From positions 391,968,974 through 392,032,973 of the forward strand of contig CM046878.1 of assembly GCA_025667525.1 (NCBI GenBank): 64,000 nt of DNA, written 5' to 3'. Numbering within the stretch: position 1 is the stretch's first letter; each line of letters begins with the position of its first letter. This document shows, in pieces, positions 43,364 through 56,470 of the stretch. This stretch comes from Glebionis coronaria. Taxonomy: Eukaryota; Streptophyta; Magnoliopsida; Asterales; Asteraceae. A program made the position numbers and the translations under genes. Under the pieces are notes generated by a model, which worked only from the letters and a program-made list of their open reading frames with translations, had not been told where the DNA came from and made no database searches.

Positions 43364-43843
43364 ATGGCGTCCAAATTTAAACCAGATAATCATGAACTCA
43401 TTTTCCACCCTCAACACAACATGATTTCTTACTTGGCGAAGGATGAAGGGCATCCTCAATACCATGGAATGATTAAATTCTTGAGTACGTCCAAGTTAAG
43501 GTTTGCTCTTACTCATAAACCTATCATTCCTATCTCACACATCAAGCAGTTTTGGAAGAATGTCACTTCCACAACAGTTGACGGTGTGAGAACATTAGAG
43601 AGTTATGTCCATGGGAAAAACGGGTAGTCACTGAAGCCCTCATTCGTCAAGCTTTAAGGCTTGATGATTTGGGTGGTGTGGATGCTCTTCCTAGGGAAGA
43701 GCTACATGTTGGACTCGCATGCTTGGGATATAACCTTCCACAAGGTCGTATCTCCAAATATGACAAAAATAATTTTTCCCCAGCTCGGAAGTTCATGATT
43801 CATGCCCTAATGCAGTGTCTTAGTCCCAAAGCCATAGTATAGA
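43364..43843 (+). pseudogene. Retroelement env/gag-like ORF, N-terminal fragment with frameshift
   Basis: ATG at 43364 opens MASKFKPDNHELIFHPQHNMISYL and continues to HGKNG with a stop at 43627. The homologous text resumes one frame over at 43621 (RVVTEALIRQALRLDDLGG...SPARKFMIHALMQCLSPKA) and ends at about 43843. So a single-base indel near 43620 breaks it. From memory it resembles the start of a conserved ORF in Asteraceae copia-associated proteins (HIQQFW, TVDG, VTEASIR patterns). The 10560-12478 minus-strand remnant would be its later part. It has no recognised enzymatic domain. The sequence is cut off at the junction with a minus-strand copia gag (43866). Confidence 0.6.
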
Positions 43844-43865
43844 TAATGCCATTGTTTTCTCGGCT

Positions 43866-44413
43866 TCATGATGACAGTACAACTTCCATTATTTTCAATT
43901 GATTGTAGATGTCATCAAGATCTTTGTCATTAAGGTCATATTGTATCAACCATGCATTAGCTTGCACATACCAAGCTTCTCCAAGACTACTCAGAAACGT
44001 GGAGTTTATCTCATAATTGTCCAGATTTACTCCAACGAATTCTGGCTTGCAAGTAAGGTCATGCAAACGACAACTGACTTCACTAAGCTTGTCACCAGGG
44101 AAAGCTTTTAAAGTAGCGAAATCTTTAACCAACTTATTCTTTCTCTTATTTAGGGTGGCTTCATTACCACCAAAAGTTTTCTTAATTGCTTCCCATAATT
44201 CTTGATCAATCTTATACTTTCTAAACTTGAATTGATCCTTTTGACCTAGAGCCAATTGAAGACATCTGAGTGCCTTCATGTTGTTCTTTCTTTAAGAAAT
44301 TTCTTCATTAGATGTAACCCCTTTCTGTTTTTTCTTCATCTTCTTCAGTTTCCTTATCATCATCATCAGTCTTCTTTTTCTTTTCCTTTTTATTTTCTTC
44401 AAGTTTGAAAGTG
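43866..44413 (-). pseudogene. Copia A gag, C-terminal part (UBN2-type)
   Basis: 44279-43866 reads MKALRCLQLALGQKDQFKFRKYKIDQELWEAIKKTFGG and NKLVKDFATLKAFPGDKLSEV, the UBN2/gag core of Ty1/copia elements, open for 137 codons. Upstream (44413-44280) is a low-complexity Lys/Asp/Glu-rich linker with stops. The matching N-terminal part is at 62712-62546, beyond the copia B insertion. The fragment stops at about 43860, next to the opposite-strand env-like fragment. Zinc knuckle and pol are missing, so the left side was lost by deletion or rearrangement. Confidence 0.8.
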
Positions 44414-44415
44414 TT

Positions 44416-44746
44416 TGTAAGATATTGTTAATCTTGCTTATGTTTAGAGAGAGAAGGAGATAGAAAGATGGTGAGAACACACACACACTTAGAGAGAGAA
44501 AGTATGAAAACACACTTTAACTATGTGTAAAATGAAAGTGAACCACACCGTCTCCAACTAAGGAGAGGGTTTATATACCCAAGCCTTATGATGGGCTTGG
44601 GCTTACATGTTTGGGCTGGCCATACAATACATGGACCAAGCTTTTCCTTGTTTATCTAATATAAAGTAACTAGACTACGAGCTACTACTTAATATATTGT
44701 CGGAGTGACCGAAGCTTCTTAAATACGAAAAAACGTATTTCCAACA
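44416..44746 (-). repeat. Copia B 3' LTR
   Basis: Near-identical to 62213-62545. On the minus strand starts TGTTGGAAAT, has a TATA box TATATAA (44577-44571) and a GAGAGAGA/TGTGTGTG-rich stretch. Confidence 0.9.
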
Positions 44747-47595
44747 ATCCCCCCTAAGGGAGGTCACTCCAAACAAAGGCGTTACCCGAGTTACAATAAT
44801 AAAATAAACCTAGCATACTATGCTTGTCTTGAGCTTGTAGTCTTCGTCTTTTTTTTCTTTTTTTTTTCTGGTGAATATGTTGATGTGATCTTTGATATCA
44901 ATCCTAAGCATTAATCTCTTGCCTTGATCTTGTTCATCACTTGTGATCTTCGCCTCTTAGTGACTTCATGTCCCACATACTTATACCTTTGTAATTCTTG
45001 AAAGCTTTATAGTTTGATACAGCGGAAGACTTGACTTTTAGGCTTTATTGAATTTGTTGAAGTATTAAGTGCAAAAAGTATAAGCTGTGGGGACGACTTC
45101 TTCTCGGATTCCGCAACGCCACCGTCTTCAAATGTAGTAACATAAGTAGACACGAACGAAATGGCTTTGAACATTTAAATTCTAATTCGGTAGCATTTTA
45201 CCTCCGGTCGGTGAAGACCGTTGAACGATATATAAAATATCGTACTTCTGACAGGTAGTTTTAATTAAAAACCTCCTTAACAAGATTGCGCGGGTAAACC
45301 CGTTCTCTTTACTCGATCTTCCAAAGCTGACTGCGAATGTAATAGTGAATCATTTGGATAAAATTATCCGCATGATTGAAGCCGTCAATTCCGATTCCTG
45401 GATCAAGTTTGATTCATTAAAGAATCGCACCATCGTTGCTTTCTATTTGTCACGAGCTCGATTCATATTGAATCTTGCAAGTTACCTACCAAGTGCTGTT
45501 TGAGGTTAACACTAGAAGGATTTCCACTCATCACTGTGAACACTAAGGTATCACTATGAGTGTTCTGGCAAGATCACTAAGATATTACGTAGAGGCCTGG
45601 AACGTGTTTAAGTTCAGTTGAGAATTAAACCATTGTTGCTTTCCAGTTATCACAAGCTTGATTCATGAAGAATCTCACAAGTCACCTACCATGAGTTTTT
45701 TGATATTCGCTCAAGAAGGATTTCCATCTTCATTGTAAATACTTTTGTATTACTTGGATGTTCAGGCAAGACCATGAAGATTTTGCGTAGGACTCTTAGT
45801 ATCTTTCCTACTTTTCACAGTGTGTGAAGAAGCATGGAAATATGGAAGTGTGTCCTTATGAGATATTTGATGATCTCAAATGGCTCTAGACTCAATTGTG
45901 CACTTTGGATTTTTAGTGATCGGAGGCTGGAGAGGAGTGCCACCATTTCAATACCAATTTAATCAGAGTGAATAAATCGATAGATAATGCGTTGTCTCAG
46001 TGTGATTAAAACAAATATCTTTTGAGAGATATATGAGTTAGCTAGGATGGGTTGTGCATTGCATCTTTGGGTCCATGATGTCTTATCTTCAATATCAAGC
46101 ATCATTAAAATGATCTCAATAGCTAATGAGTTGACCTGGTTTCTGCCTAAGGTTGTAAGGAGGGCTTCTTTATTTTCACCTTTTATCTTTACAATTCTTT
46201 TTCATTCTTCAACCCCTTCAATGCTTACCAATACGTCATAACTAGCACCTTGTTGTGATTGTTCCAGTGCTAACTTAAGTACTTGGCCGACATTCAGCTA
46301 CGTTCACAAACTTTCTCCATCATTCCTAAGGACTACTATTTCTAGCTATGGAATGTCCTTGGGAAGATTCCTCCGGTTTTGGAAGAATCATTGGACTTAA
46401 CCTATCCTACCATCCTTATGTCACCACAATCTACATCGTCGTGAAATAAATAGGTTGAGGGTAAGTATATGTCACCATGAAAATCCATTTTGATATTGCA
46501 AATCCATTTTGCCCCCTTAACATATGCCACGATATTCGAAAACATTTCGCACATGTCGGGATGAGCCATCACGTTAAGTCAAACCATTTGTGATAATTTC
46601 CCATATTAAATCACATTTTCTCCCCCATATTAAAAATAGTAAGCCAACCGATATTTTTGATATAAATTGATTTAATGAAATTTTAAAAAGTTTTTGGGAA
46701 GAAAAATGCAAAACCAATTATCAACATGATAACAAATGTTGAAATATGATATCGATTTGTAACATGATCACATATTCACCATATAAGAACGTATTGACAA
46801 GGTTGGACCTGATTGATGAGAACATCATATGATAAGATCAAATGGTTCTTGTTGGAAAATGTTGGTCGCCTCGTCACGTCTGAAGTCATCTCTTGACACC
46901 ATATGTACGATTGATATTGTTGTCTTGACACCGATTTGTGAACTTGGCACTGTCGGCGTCGAAGATTCTGAATGCTTGACAATTGCTCCCCCTCAATTTT
47001 TGACCCGTGTTCTATCGAAAGAGATGTAGTCGTCGTTTGAGTAGTCGCATTGTCGAGTATGTAGATACCAATTGAAAGGATCTTCGGTTTGTAGAGATGA
47101 TAACTTCACAAAAACAAGATTTCTCTTGTTCAACAAATAAATGCACTGATGCGTGCATATATCCGTGTTAGATTGTGTTATAAAGTAAACACAATCCCTT
47201 ACATGGTTTTAAAGTAAACCATGCCCGAGAAAATTAATTTTCGTTGTTGAGCCATAGCTTTCATAAGAAATGCTTGACTTTAATACGAAAAGCGGGTTGC
47301 AGTCAGAAATAACTACAAGCCAAATAGGCATGTTTTAAAATATTTACAACTTTTGTACGAATTCTATTTATGGCGCCGTGTCGATATTAATCAACATTTC
47401 TAAGGCCGTAAATATTATCGTACCAAAAGACATGCCTTTGAATAATAAAGTAAAAATATTTTTGGATTTTTAAGAAAATTTTCAATTTTTAGGGTTTTTA
47501 TATAGTTTTATATTTTTGTATTTTGCTTTTGTGGATAAAAATATAAATAATATATACGAATGATCACCAAGGATACGGAGAATAGTTTACCACCA
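44747..47595 (-). other. Copia B region between pol stop and 3' LTR
   Basis: About 2.85 kb, longer than a usual copia 3' UTR. Only short ORFs, none recognisable. A diverged direct repeat of about 190 nt (45430-45605 and 45625-45795) shares ATTGTTGCTTTC, CACAAG-TTGATTC, AAGTCACCTACCA, AGAAGGATTTCCA and TTCAGGCAAGA-type phrases. The PPT (plus ATCCCCCCTAA) is at its left edge. Confidence 0.6.
45430..45800. repeat. Diverged tandem duplication in copia B 3' region
   Basis: Two units of about 190 nt with the same order of phrases (TTGCTTTC...CACCTACCA...AGGATTTCCA...GCAAGA). Function unknown. Confidence 0.6.
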
Positions 47596-50500
47596 CTATT
47601 CTTTCGCTTCATCTGCCAATTCCTTTAGAGTCTCGGGCGAGAAAGTTCTCAAACCTAGCTTGTCGGCCAAAAATTCCATTCGAGCACGATCTAAAGCCTT
47701 CGTGAAAATATCCGCCAGTTGATATTCAGATCGGAAAAGTAAAGCTCGATTACTCCATTTTCCACCTGCTCCTTGATAAAGTGGTAGCGAATGTCAATAT
47801 GCTTCGATCGGGAGAACTGAACGTTGTTGCAGCATAAGGCAATTTCACTTTTGTTGTCGCAGTACATCAGAATTTTGTTGAAACCTAGACCATAGTCGGT
47901 TAATTGTGATATCATCCAAGAATTTGAGCACAACAACCGGACATAGCTATGTATTCTGCCTCCGTACTTGAGATTGCAACGCTTTTCTGCCTTTTCGATG
48001 CCCATTTGATTAGTCGATATCCTAGTAGTTGCAAAGTTCCACTCATGATATGCCTTGTATCTTGACAACCCGCGTGATTCGCATCTGTATATGCCATAAG
48101 TGCAATCGAAGAGTCCTTTGAATACCAAAGTCCCCGATTAATGGTTCCTTTAATATACCGAAAGATCCGTTTTACATTAGCTAAGTGTAACTCAGTAGGT
48201 CTAGTTTGATACCGAGCACACATACATATAGAAAATTGAAGGTCGGGTCGACTAGTTGTGATATACAGAAGGGTACCGATCATTCAACGATAAAGTGTTG
48301 GATCAACGGCAATCCCATGTGGATCTGCATCTAGCTTAGTTCTTTCTACCATTAGAGTATCCACGGGGTCGCAAGAGTCCATCTTATATTTCTTAAGCGA
48401 TCAAGGGCATACCTGGATTGATTGATAAAGATGCCTCTAGGACTCTGAGATATCTGAAGACCTAGGAAAATGATACCTTTCCCATCATTGACATCTTAAA
48501 CTTGGAAGACGTGAGTTTCGCAAACTCATCGGATAAGGTTTGGGTCGAGGCTGAAAATATAATATCATCAACATATATTTGTACCATAACCATATCTTTA
48601 CCTCGTTTCTGAATGAACAACGTGGGATCCACCTTGCCTTTAGCGAAGCCTTGCGTAATGAGTAATTGTGACAATAGATCATACCACATGCGTGGAGCTT
48701 GTTTTGACCCATAAAGAGCCTTCTTAAGCTTGTACACGTGATTAGGATATTTAGAATTCACAAAACCATCCGGTTGTTGAACATAGACCTCTTCCTTGAT
48801 TTCACCATTGAGAAATGCCGTATTCACATCCATCTGATAGACGATCATATTCATGTGGGCTGCCTAAGCGACGAATAGTCTAATAGCTTCCAAACGGGCA
48901 ACGGGTGCAAAGGATTCCATAAAGTTGATGCCCAATAATTGCTTCTATCCACGAGCTACTAGTCGAGCTTTTTTCTTCAAAATCTCACCTAACTCGTCGA
49001 GTTTCACCTTGTAAACCCATTTCAAAGTGAGTAACTTCACTTGATCCGGGCATGGGACAAGTTCCCATACATCAAGACATATAAATTCATTAAGTTATTC
49101 TTGCATAGCTTCTATCCAACAAGATTGAGTAAAAGCTTCTTGCCACGTCTTAGGTTCAACTTCAGTGAGAAAAGCATAAAAATGACAAAACAATTGCACT
49201 TTCTTGTAGCTGACTTCGTATGAAACCGGACGATTAGGGTCACCAATAATAGAATCAATAGGATGATCCTTTGTCCACTTGATGTCATGTTCATGAATCC
49301 GTGGATTGGAGTAGACCGTTTTAGGAGCTTCCTCTAAGGTGGACGACCCGACTTAATTAGGTTCGGGAATTGGTACACCAAAGAATGGAAGTTCACGCAT
49401 TTGAGAGAATTCCAAATCGTGATCATTATCATCATCCTCTTCATCATCAGTAGGCATGATGTGGGTAGTTGATACATGTGTTGGTTGAGAATTACTCGTT
49501 GATGGTATATCTTGACCAATTGTTGGTGTAGACGTATCTGATTATGCTTCGTTAGCTGGAGCGACAACTTCGGTAACCGAAGCTATTACTACAGGTTTTG
49601 GAGCAGCAACACTTGGAGGAGTAAGGAATTCATCAAAGAACGGTTGAAACAACGTATCCCATTCAGTCCTAGTAGGTGGTGTAAATGATGATGAAGTAGG
49701 GTTGTTTGGGACAAGACCAGTGCTGATGTTACTGGGTCCCATTTCATGAAGTGCGGGTTCAGAGCTGCTTTGCTCAAAAGCCATAGCGTCAGCTCATCAA
49801 AATCAACATTCATAGTTTCGAGGATCTTACAAGAATTACGATTGTAGATTCGGTATGATTTCTTTGCGGGTGCGTAACCAATGAAAATACCAATATCAGC
49901 CTTTGGTTGAAGTTTTCCTAAATTGTCACCATCATTATTTGGATATCAAAGAGAACCAAATACATGAAGATATGATAAATCTGGTACTTTACCATGTAGA
50001 AGCTCATACGGTGTTTTACCATGGCGTTTACGAATTAGTGACCGATTTTGGGTGTAAACTACTGTAGGAACTGCTTCCGCCCATAAAAACAATGAAGCCT
50101 TTGCGTAAATTAACATCGTTCGAGCATCTTCCATAAGTGTGCGATTTCGCCTTTCAACGACACCTTTTGTTGTGGAGTGCGAGCAACGGATGTTTCAAAA
50201 GATATTCCAACTTCTTCATAATACTTACGCAAGGTTTGATTCACAAATTCGGTTCCATTATCTGTACGAATGCGTCAGACAGTAGTGTTGAGACGCACTT
50301 GTATCATCTTGAGGAAATTGATGATGATTTTAGGTGCCTCATCTTTTGTTGCAAGAAATCTCACCCATGTAAATCGAGAGTAATCATCTACTATGACGAG
50401 GATGTACTTTTACCACCAAGACTTTCAACACGTATTGGCCCACAAAGATCCATATGCAACAAATAAAGTTTCTCTTGATTGGTGTCTTTAGTCTTGGGTT

Positions 50501-51535
50501 TGTATGATTTCTTAGTGCTCTTCCCCATTGTACACGCGGAACACAAATGATCCTTGTGAAATTTAAGTTTAGGAAGACCACGAACAAGTTCATTTTTCGC
50601 CAAATGATTACTAGCGTCAAAGTTAAGATGAGATAACCTTCGATGCCATAACCATGACCTAGTCTTCGATGCTTTGGAGAGAAGACATACTGGAGAAGCG
50701 ACCATCATGTTTTATAGAGACAAAGTATACAAATTATTCCCTCGAGTACCTTTCAATAGATCAACCCCTTCCAAATTACGAATGAAGCAGGTATGTTCAC
50801 GAAAAGCCACTTCTAGGTTTGAATTGTCCCACAGAAAATAAGTTGTGACCTAGACCTTCCACATAATACATTCTTGAAATTATCACTTTCCCAATATGAT
50901 ATTCACCATAACCCATTATTTTTGCGATATGATCGTTACCGAATCGAACCGTACCAAGAAACTTGTCGACGAAATTTCTGAGCTGAGAGCGATCTACGGT
51001 CATATGCTTGGAGCAACCAGAGTCCAAATACCAGAGAACAATTTGGACCACCTGTTTTCAGCAATAACAGTAGACAATGCATTGGAAACTATTGGTTCCA
51101 GAGTGTTAGCAGATATATATATAAAATTATCAGAACTACTAACATTTGTGTTATCCTTAGGTTTCCAGCATTTTCTAATGTTAAGTGTAGTAACAGGTTT
51201 TATTGTTCCAACTTTCTGAGGTTTTGGATTTGTAGCGGGCACTACAGTGGGACTAGACATATTTAAAGGGCACTTGGTTCCTACAGTGGTGTTGGTGTTC
51301 CTAGTTAAAGGACACGCTTGTGTTTTGGTAGCCTTGGTACTCCTAGTTAAAGGGCACGCAATCTTCGCTTTAGTGGGAGTGATCCTAGTTAAAGGGCATG
51401 TATTTCCTACTATAGTGAAAGTTCTACCAGTGGGACGCCACATCCATCCAACTTGGGTTAACACCTTCCCAGTCGGTTTCCATTCTAAATTGTTCTTTCG
51501 AGCATTCATCTCATTCACATGGTCAATAAGGCAAG
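47596..51535 (-). pseudogene. Copia B pol polyprotein, degenerate
   Basis: From right to left on the minus strand: KPTGKVLTQVGW/KPTGRTFTIVG tail of gag (51518-51240); protease with LDSGCSKHM (about 51030); integrase zinc part WHRRLSHLNF...CSACTMGK (50660-50500) and core start HMDLCGP; KRHGKTPYELLHGK (about 50000); RT with [30 protein letters not shown] and YVDDIIF (48854-48462); RNase [33 protein letters not shown] (48283-47912); and the end GLRTFSPETLKELADEAKE with TAG at 47598-47596. Frameshifts and stops separate nearly every block, so it is inactive. A repeated CPLTR-type segment (51300-51430: CPLTRITP, CPLTRSTK, CPLTRNTN) has expanded in the gag-pol linker. Confidence 0.9.
51240..51430 (-). 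repeat. Short internal repeat in copia B linker (CPLTR units)
   Basis: The plus-strand phrase CCTAGTTAAAGGGCACGC and variants recur four to five times between 51265 and 51400, encoding repeated ACPLTR on the minus strand. Confidence 0.75.
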
Positions 51536-54500
51536 TGTAAAACCTGTAAATTTCAGGTTTTGACTATGTCAACATTGTATACGTCACCTCATGATATCTA
51601 TATATTTATTCTATCATCTTTGCATGAAATCTTTTGAGCAATCACATGCATCACATGAGCATACATCATTTTAATAATCTGAACATGGAAACAACTATAT
51701 CACAACCTTTTGTTATGATTGTGAGTATTTAATCATAAAGGCATGGCCATATTTGTATGACTACATTTCAAGAGCATACTGGACAACAAACAATCTATTA
51801 TGAGGGACTTTTAAGTCACCTAAACATATGATCACTTGCATTCATCCCATTGATTTCTAAAAATCCAACATCATGATCACAAATAATAAATGACTATTTA
51901 AATATAAATTCTTAAGTTTGAATATTTTATATGTGTTCTCACACTATAGCCGACTTTAAGCTACAACGACAATTATTTTCATACCTAACTTTACCTTAAA
52001 TCATTTTTTTCTTCTTAACATACTTTTGTTATAATAAAAATTTTACTAATATAAAAAGGACCATACTTTCACCAATGGCCCTAAACGTAACCAAAATTAC
52101 CTCAACTTATACGCACTCACATAATATTACAACCCTAACTCTAATAACTTTCACCTAGACACAAAAATTAAACACAAATATACCTTAGACCTTTTTTTTA
52201 GCCGTGTATATATATATATACTTACCCCTAACCTTTTGTTACCAAAACTTTTACCTTTTCTTACCAAACATCTAAACTATACACAAAAATATAGCACAAG
52301 TGTATACACTTTACACAAACTATTTTCCCTTTGACTAGAACTCCTAAAACCACCGGTTTTAATAACAAACCATGGGAACATGTACAAATTTGAGCAATTA
52401 AGGATAGTACTAGCTAACTATTTGAGAACCATGTCACACATCCTCTCCTTGTCACCCTAGACGTGTGATGAACCAAGGCCACATACCAAAGCCTTGTGTA
52501 CATCTTACCATTTAATGAAAACACACAAGCTTCCCTTTTGTCCCTTTTGAGGCATTTCATGCGACGGCTACAAAGACACCACTAGGAACCTTGTACATTT
52601 TTAGCATTAATGGAATGTCCTTACCTAGTACACTTGTAAATCCTCAAAATCTCCTTTCCCTCTCACTTTGGACGTGTATCACTCCCTAGCCACAACCCCT
52701 AATCTCACTTGGTAAATATCTAGCACACTCACTTCACTTCTCACCTCAAAACACACGGCTATACACTCTCATATACTACCTTGATATCTCCTAGCATTTA
52801 TTCTAAGTATTCCTCAAGCATTTAGTATCCGAATCCTAGGTGTATCACATTTAAGGCGCATCCAAGAGTCTTCAAAGGAGAACCCGACGTCTAGATCACC
52901 AAAGCCACAATCCTTATCTCATCTTTTGAAAGCAAGTAAGTATACATCCCTTCTAAGACTTTTCCTTAATCATTTCACGTTTCATGCATATTCATGCTAA
53001 GTAAATGGTGTTAGTAATGCATGCATACGTTGGAAGTTCATAAACACACCCTAAACAACATAAAAACCCACGACTTATATGAAGTTATGGGAGTTCTTAC
53101 CTTGAAAAACCTTAAAAACGTGGATATATGAACCTATACAAGCCCTAGTATATCACTTGCCTTAAAAATGTGTATAAAAGATAATATAAGCCGAAACCAT
53201 TAAGCATGTATAAGCCCATAATGTTATATAAGACGAGACGTAGGAAAACTTATAAGCTAGCTCTTTTTAAGCCTCATAAGTTAAATAAGCCGAGACATGC
53301 TAACCCATATAAGCCACGGCATTTAAGCCAAAATACCTATATAAGCCGAAAGTAGTACATGAAATAAGCTAGCCTTGAAATCTTAAAAAGCAATATAAGC
53401 CGAGACCTAGGTTTGGCTTATTTAAGCTCTTAAAAACCTAAGCTATAATCATATAAGCCTAAATAAATAAGCCTTTAGGATGGGTAATATAAGCCGAAAA
53501 TACATAAGCTAGTGTACACTCCATAAGCCCATTTGGTAAAAATTAAGCCCATTAGTAAAAACTAAGAATTACATTTATTTACTACACTTACCTAGTAAAT
53601 CTCTATTAGCCCACTAAGCCCAAACCAATTAAGCCGTGACCCATTATGGGCTAGCTAAGCCCACATAATTATTTTGGGTGACTTTTTGGGCCAGTTTTGA
53701 CAAATGGTGAAAGATGTGTCCAAGTTTGCAAACTAAATAAAACCTATAATTATTTCCGTGACCTTTGGATAGTATAGGGGTCATTTATGTCGAGTTTTAA
53801 ACTATGAGGCGTGTTAAATTCAAACCGTGAGTTAAAATTTACTACAAGGACCACTTGTGTCTGTTTTGAAACTTATAACAAGCCCTAGCACATAATAAAT
53901 AATTTCCGTGGTATGTGGGGGGGGGGGGTGTTTGGTCATTTCCCCAAAGTTTTCCAAGCCCTAGGGGCGTTTTTATAAATAAAGTTAACCAACAAGGACT
54001 AACGGTGTAATACACTTAACGAACGGAATCTTAAAGTTACTTTTATAAATTATTATACTTACAAGGACTTATTTGTACTTTTACTCTAATTAAAAGAATG
54101 AATAAAATTTGTTAAATAAATCACTATAGTTATTTACGAAACTCTACGTAAATTGACAAACCCGTTAACCATTTTCTTTCGAACCCTTATTTTTAATAAA
54201 TTGTAATTTATTTCCTTATAATAAATTAAATAAGATAAAAATTATCTATTTAATTTATTACCCCTTTTCACAATTAGTATACATATATTTTGGAACTAAA
54301 AATATGTATATGCTTTCATTTCACTATAAGAACAAACACTTGAACCGACGTAACAACTCATAGATTTGTGATCATGCATCTCATATCAACCATTCATCAT
54401 GCATTATTATTGTTGCATTCACTGAGGCATTTAAATTACTTAGGTAATTTCTCCAGTCCGTGACTATACTGTGCCAGTCATTCAGTGACATCATCCTCAC

Positions 54501-55239
54501 TACCTCATTATCACTAAGCTGAGTTCATGGCCCCATCTTTACTGTTTTATAACTGGGGGAGAAAAACATACAAAAACTATTTATATGCAAGCATGCACAG
54601 ACGACAACAATTTATTGCCAATTGTTTGCCCCATTCCCGTGGACTGTAATAGTTAATAGTGTAGCGCGAAATGTATGGATAGATCTATTCGGGTATTGAC
54701 AACACCCGACCTGTCGTGATCAGCTGTCACGTGATGCTTAGGCCAAGCAGCAGGTTTATGTCATTGTCGGATTAAGGGAAACCTCATCAGGATAGACCCA
54801 AATGGGCGTACTGAGATTCATGTCTAGCTTCTATTACAAGGCAGTAGGAACTACTATAGCGTTGGGCTGTGATGTCCTGCTATCATCGTGGTGTTTTGCA
54901 TATTGATACTTTATTTATTTAATTAAACCTGTGAATTCACCAACTTCGTGTTGACCCCCACATTTTACTTTTATGTTTTCTTAGGAAAGTAAGCAGGTTT
55001 ATGCATTGGATCCCAGCATTTTAGGAAGCATCATGTTTACCATCGGGCTGGAATATTTACTTCTGTTTTATAATAAATGTGGTTTTTCAGACAAGATACT
55101 AAGTGTGTACGATTAATTCATGTAATATGTTTCAAAATGACATTTATGATCATTGCTCTATATGCTATGTGCTATCGATCCACCCAAGTAACACCCCAAT
55201 TATTATTCCGCTGCATTTGACCAACTTGGGGGTGTTACA
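51536..55239 (+). repeat. Gypsy C 5' LTR
   Basis: 3,704 bp, TGTAAAACC...GTGTTACA. Contains a TA microsatellite (about 52205), the ATAAGCC motif cluster (53160-53660) and a G homopolymer run of about 12 (about 53917). AT-rich, no gene. Confidence 0.8.
53160..53660 (+). repeat. Cluster of ATAAGCC motifs in gypsy C LTR
   Basis: ATAAGCC, often as ATATAAGCCGA, and close variants (TTAAGCC, ATAAGCT) occur more than 20 times within about 500 nt with irregular spacing, nearly all on one strand. Confidence 0.8.
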
Positions 55240-55243
55240 GAAA

Positions 55244-55255
55244 TGGTATCAGAGC
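55244..55255 (+). other. Gypsy C primer-binding site
   Basis: TGGTATCAGAGC (initiator tRNA-Met type), 4 nt after the 5' LTR end. Confidence 0.88.
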
Positions 55256-55597
55256 GCATAGTTATAGAGAACCAGATCGTTAGTAAAAAAATTTTAAAAT
55301 ATAAAATTTTTTAAACTGGACTATAACTAGAAAGTTTAAATCAATAAAGTAAAAAGCAAAAATTGATTTACAGGGAACCTATAAGTTAGGCATATAGCAT
55401 TGTAGAGCATGCATATTATGTGAACTAACTTCACATTGATTTATACCCTCATGGTAAATAAATCACATAAGTATCCATCTATACTTTTGACAATCATGGT
55501 TAAAAGCTTTAAAACCACATCGCATATGCATCATAAAACTTTTTGAATTGTGTAAGCTAAAAACTTGCTCAACTTTAAAATGTTACTTTCAGATGTC

Positions 55598-56470
55598 ATG
55601 ACGACGCCTACTATCGTGACTACTTTCGAGGAGCTTATGGTTCCTACCATCACACCCTTGTCACCGACATCAGTATTCGCTGGACCCGCATCTGACACTG
55701 AGTCCAGAGATGACCAGCCGGACGGAGTCATCATACTCACAGACACCTACTCCTTCACCACCTACCGTATCCCCTACTACACCACTGCTTGTAGTACCTG
55801 CATCCCCTCCTAGAGAGGTGGACCAGGTCGTACCTTCCTTACCACCCTTACCACCACCTTCTGTACCATGCACTTACCCACTAGTGTTTTACCACCTCGT
55901 AAGAGGAGACGTGACACTATCCCTGACTCGACCTTTGAGATTGGAGATGGATCGGGAGCCGGGCAGGCTAGACATAGCGCCCTTCAGGCACAGGTCGATG
56001 CACTTGCGGCCCGACAGGCGCAGGACACCGCCCTTATCCACTCCCTACTACAGGCGGATCAGCAGGGTCGCGCCGTGCTTTAGTAGAGACTTGACTCTCT
56101 CTACTGGGCCGTGGCCGGTGAGTCATACACCACCCAGGAGACCATACACTGGTTGTTGGATGAGGTAGCTTACCTCCGTTACCGCCTAGCTTCGCTAGAG
56201 AGTCATTCCTACGAGACCCGAGCCGCCATATACACGTAGGAGGACACCTTCAGGACCTTCGTGGATTTGACAGATCTTCGTCACCAGGGGATCACTACAG
56301 AGACAGAGCAGTTACGGAGTGCCGACACTGTACGTCAGCATCAGCTACTCGAGACTATGAGATAAACCCGAGAGACCCGGAGCGCCATGATTCGCATGCA
56401 GGATGAGCGTACACCCGCACCACCAGCTGGACCATCTGCACCTACAGGCAGCCATACTAGTGTAGGCTAG
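55598..56470 (+). pseudogene. Gypsy C gag N-terminal remnant
   Basis: ATG at 55598 opens MTTPTIVTTFEELMVPTITP. The text then moves through three frames: a Pro-rich part (TPTPSPPTVSPTTPLLVVPASPP), then VLPPRKRRRDTIPDSTFEIGD and a helical RHSALQAQVDALAARQAQDTAL. A stop at about 56083 is followed by further helical text to TSVG and a TAG at about 56470. The PPRKRRR motif and coiled-coil region resemble gag N-termini of Asteraceae gypsy elements. At least two frameshifts and several stops are present. No capsid core, zinc knuckle, protease or RT remain. Confidence 0.65.

Noticed and set aside
53917..53930. Poly-G run as a regulatory or G-quadruplex site
   Set aside because: A single homopolymer run of about 12 G; replication slippage or a sequencing artefact is as likely.
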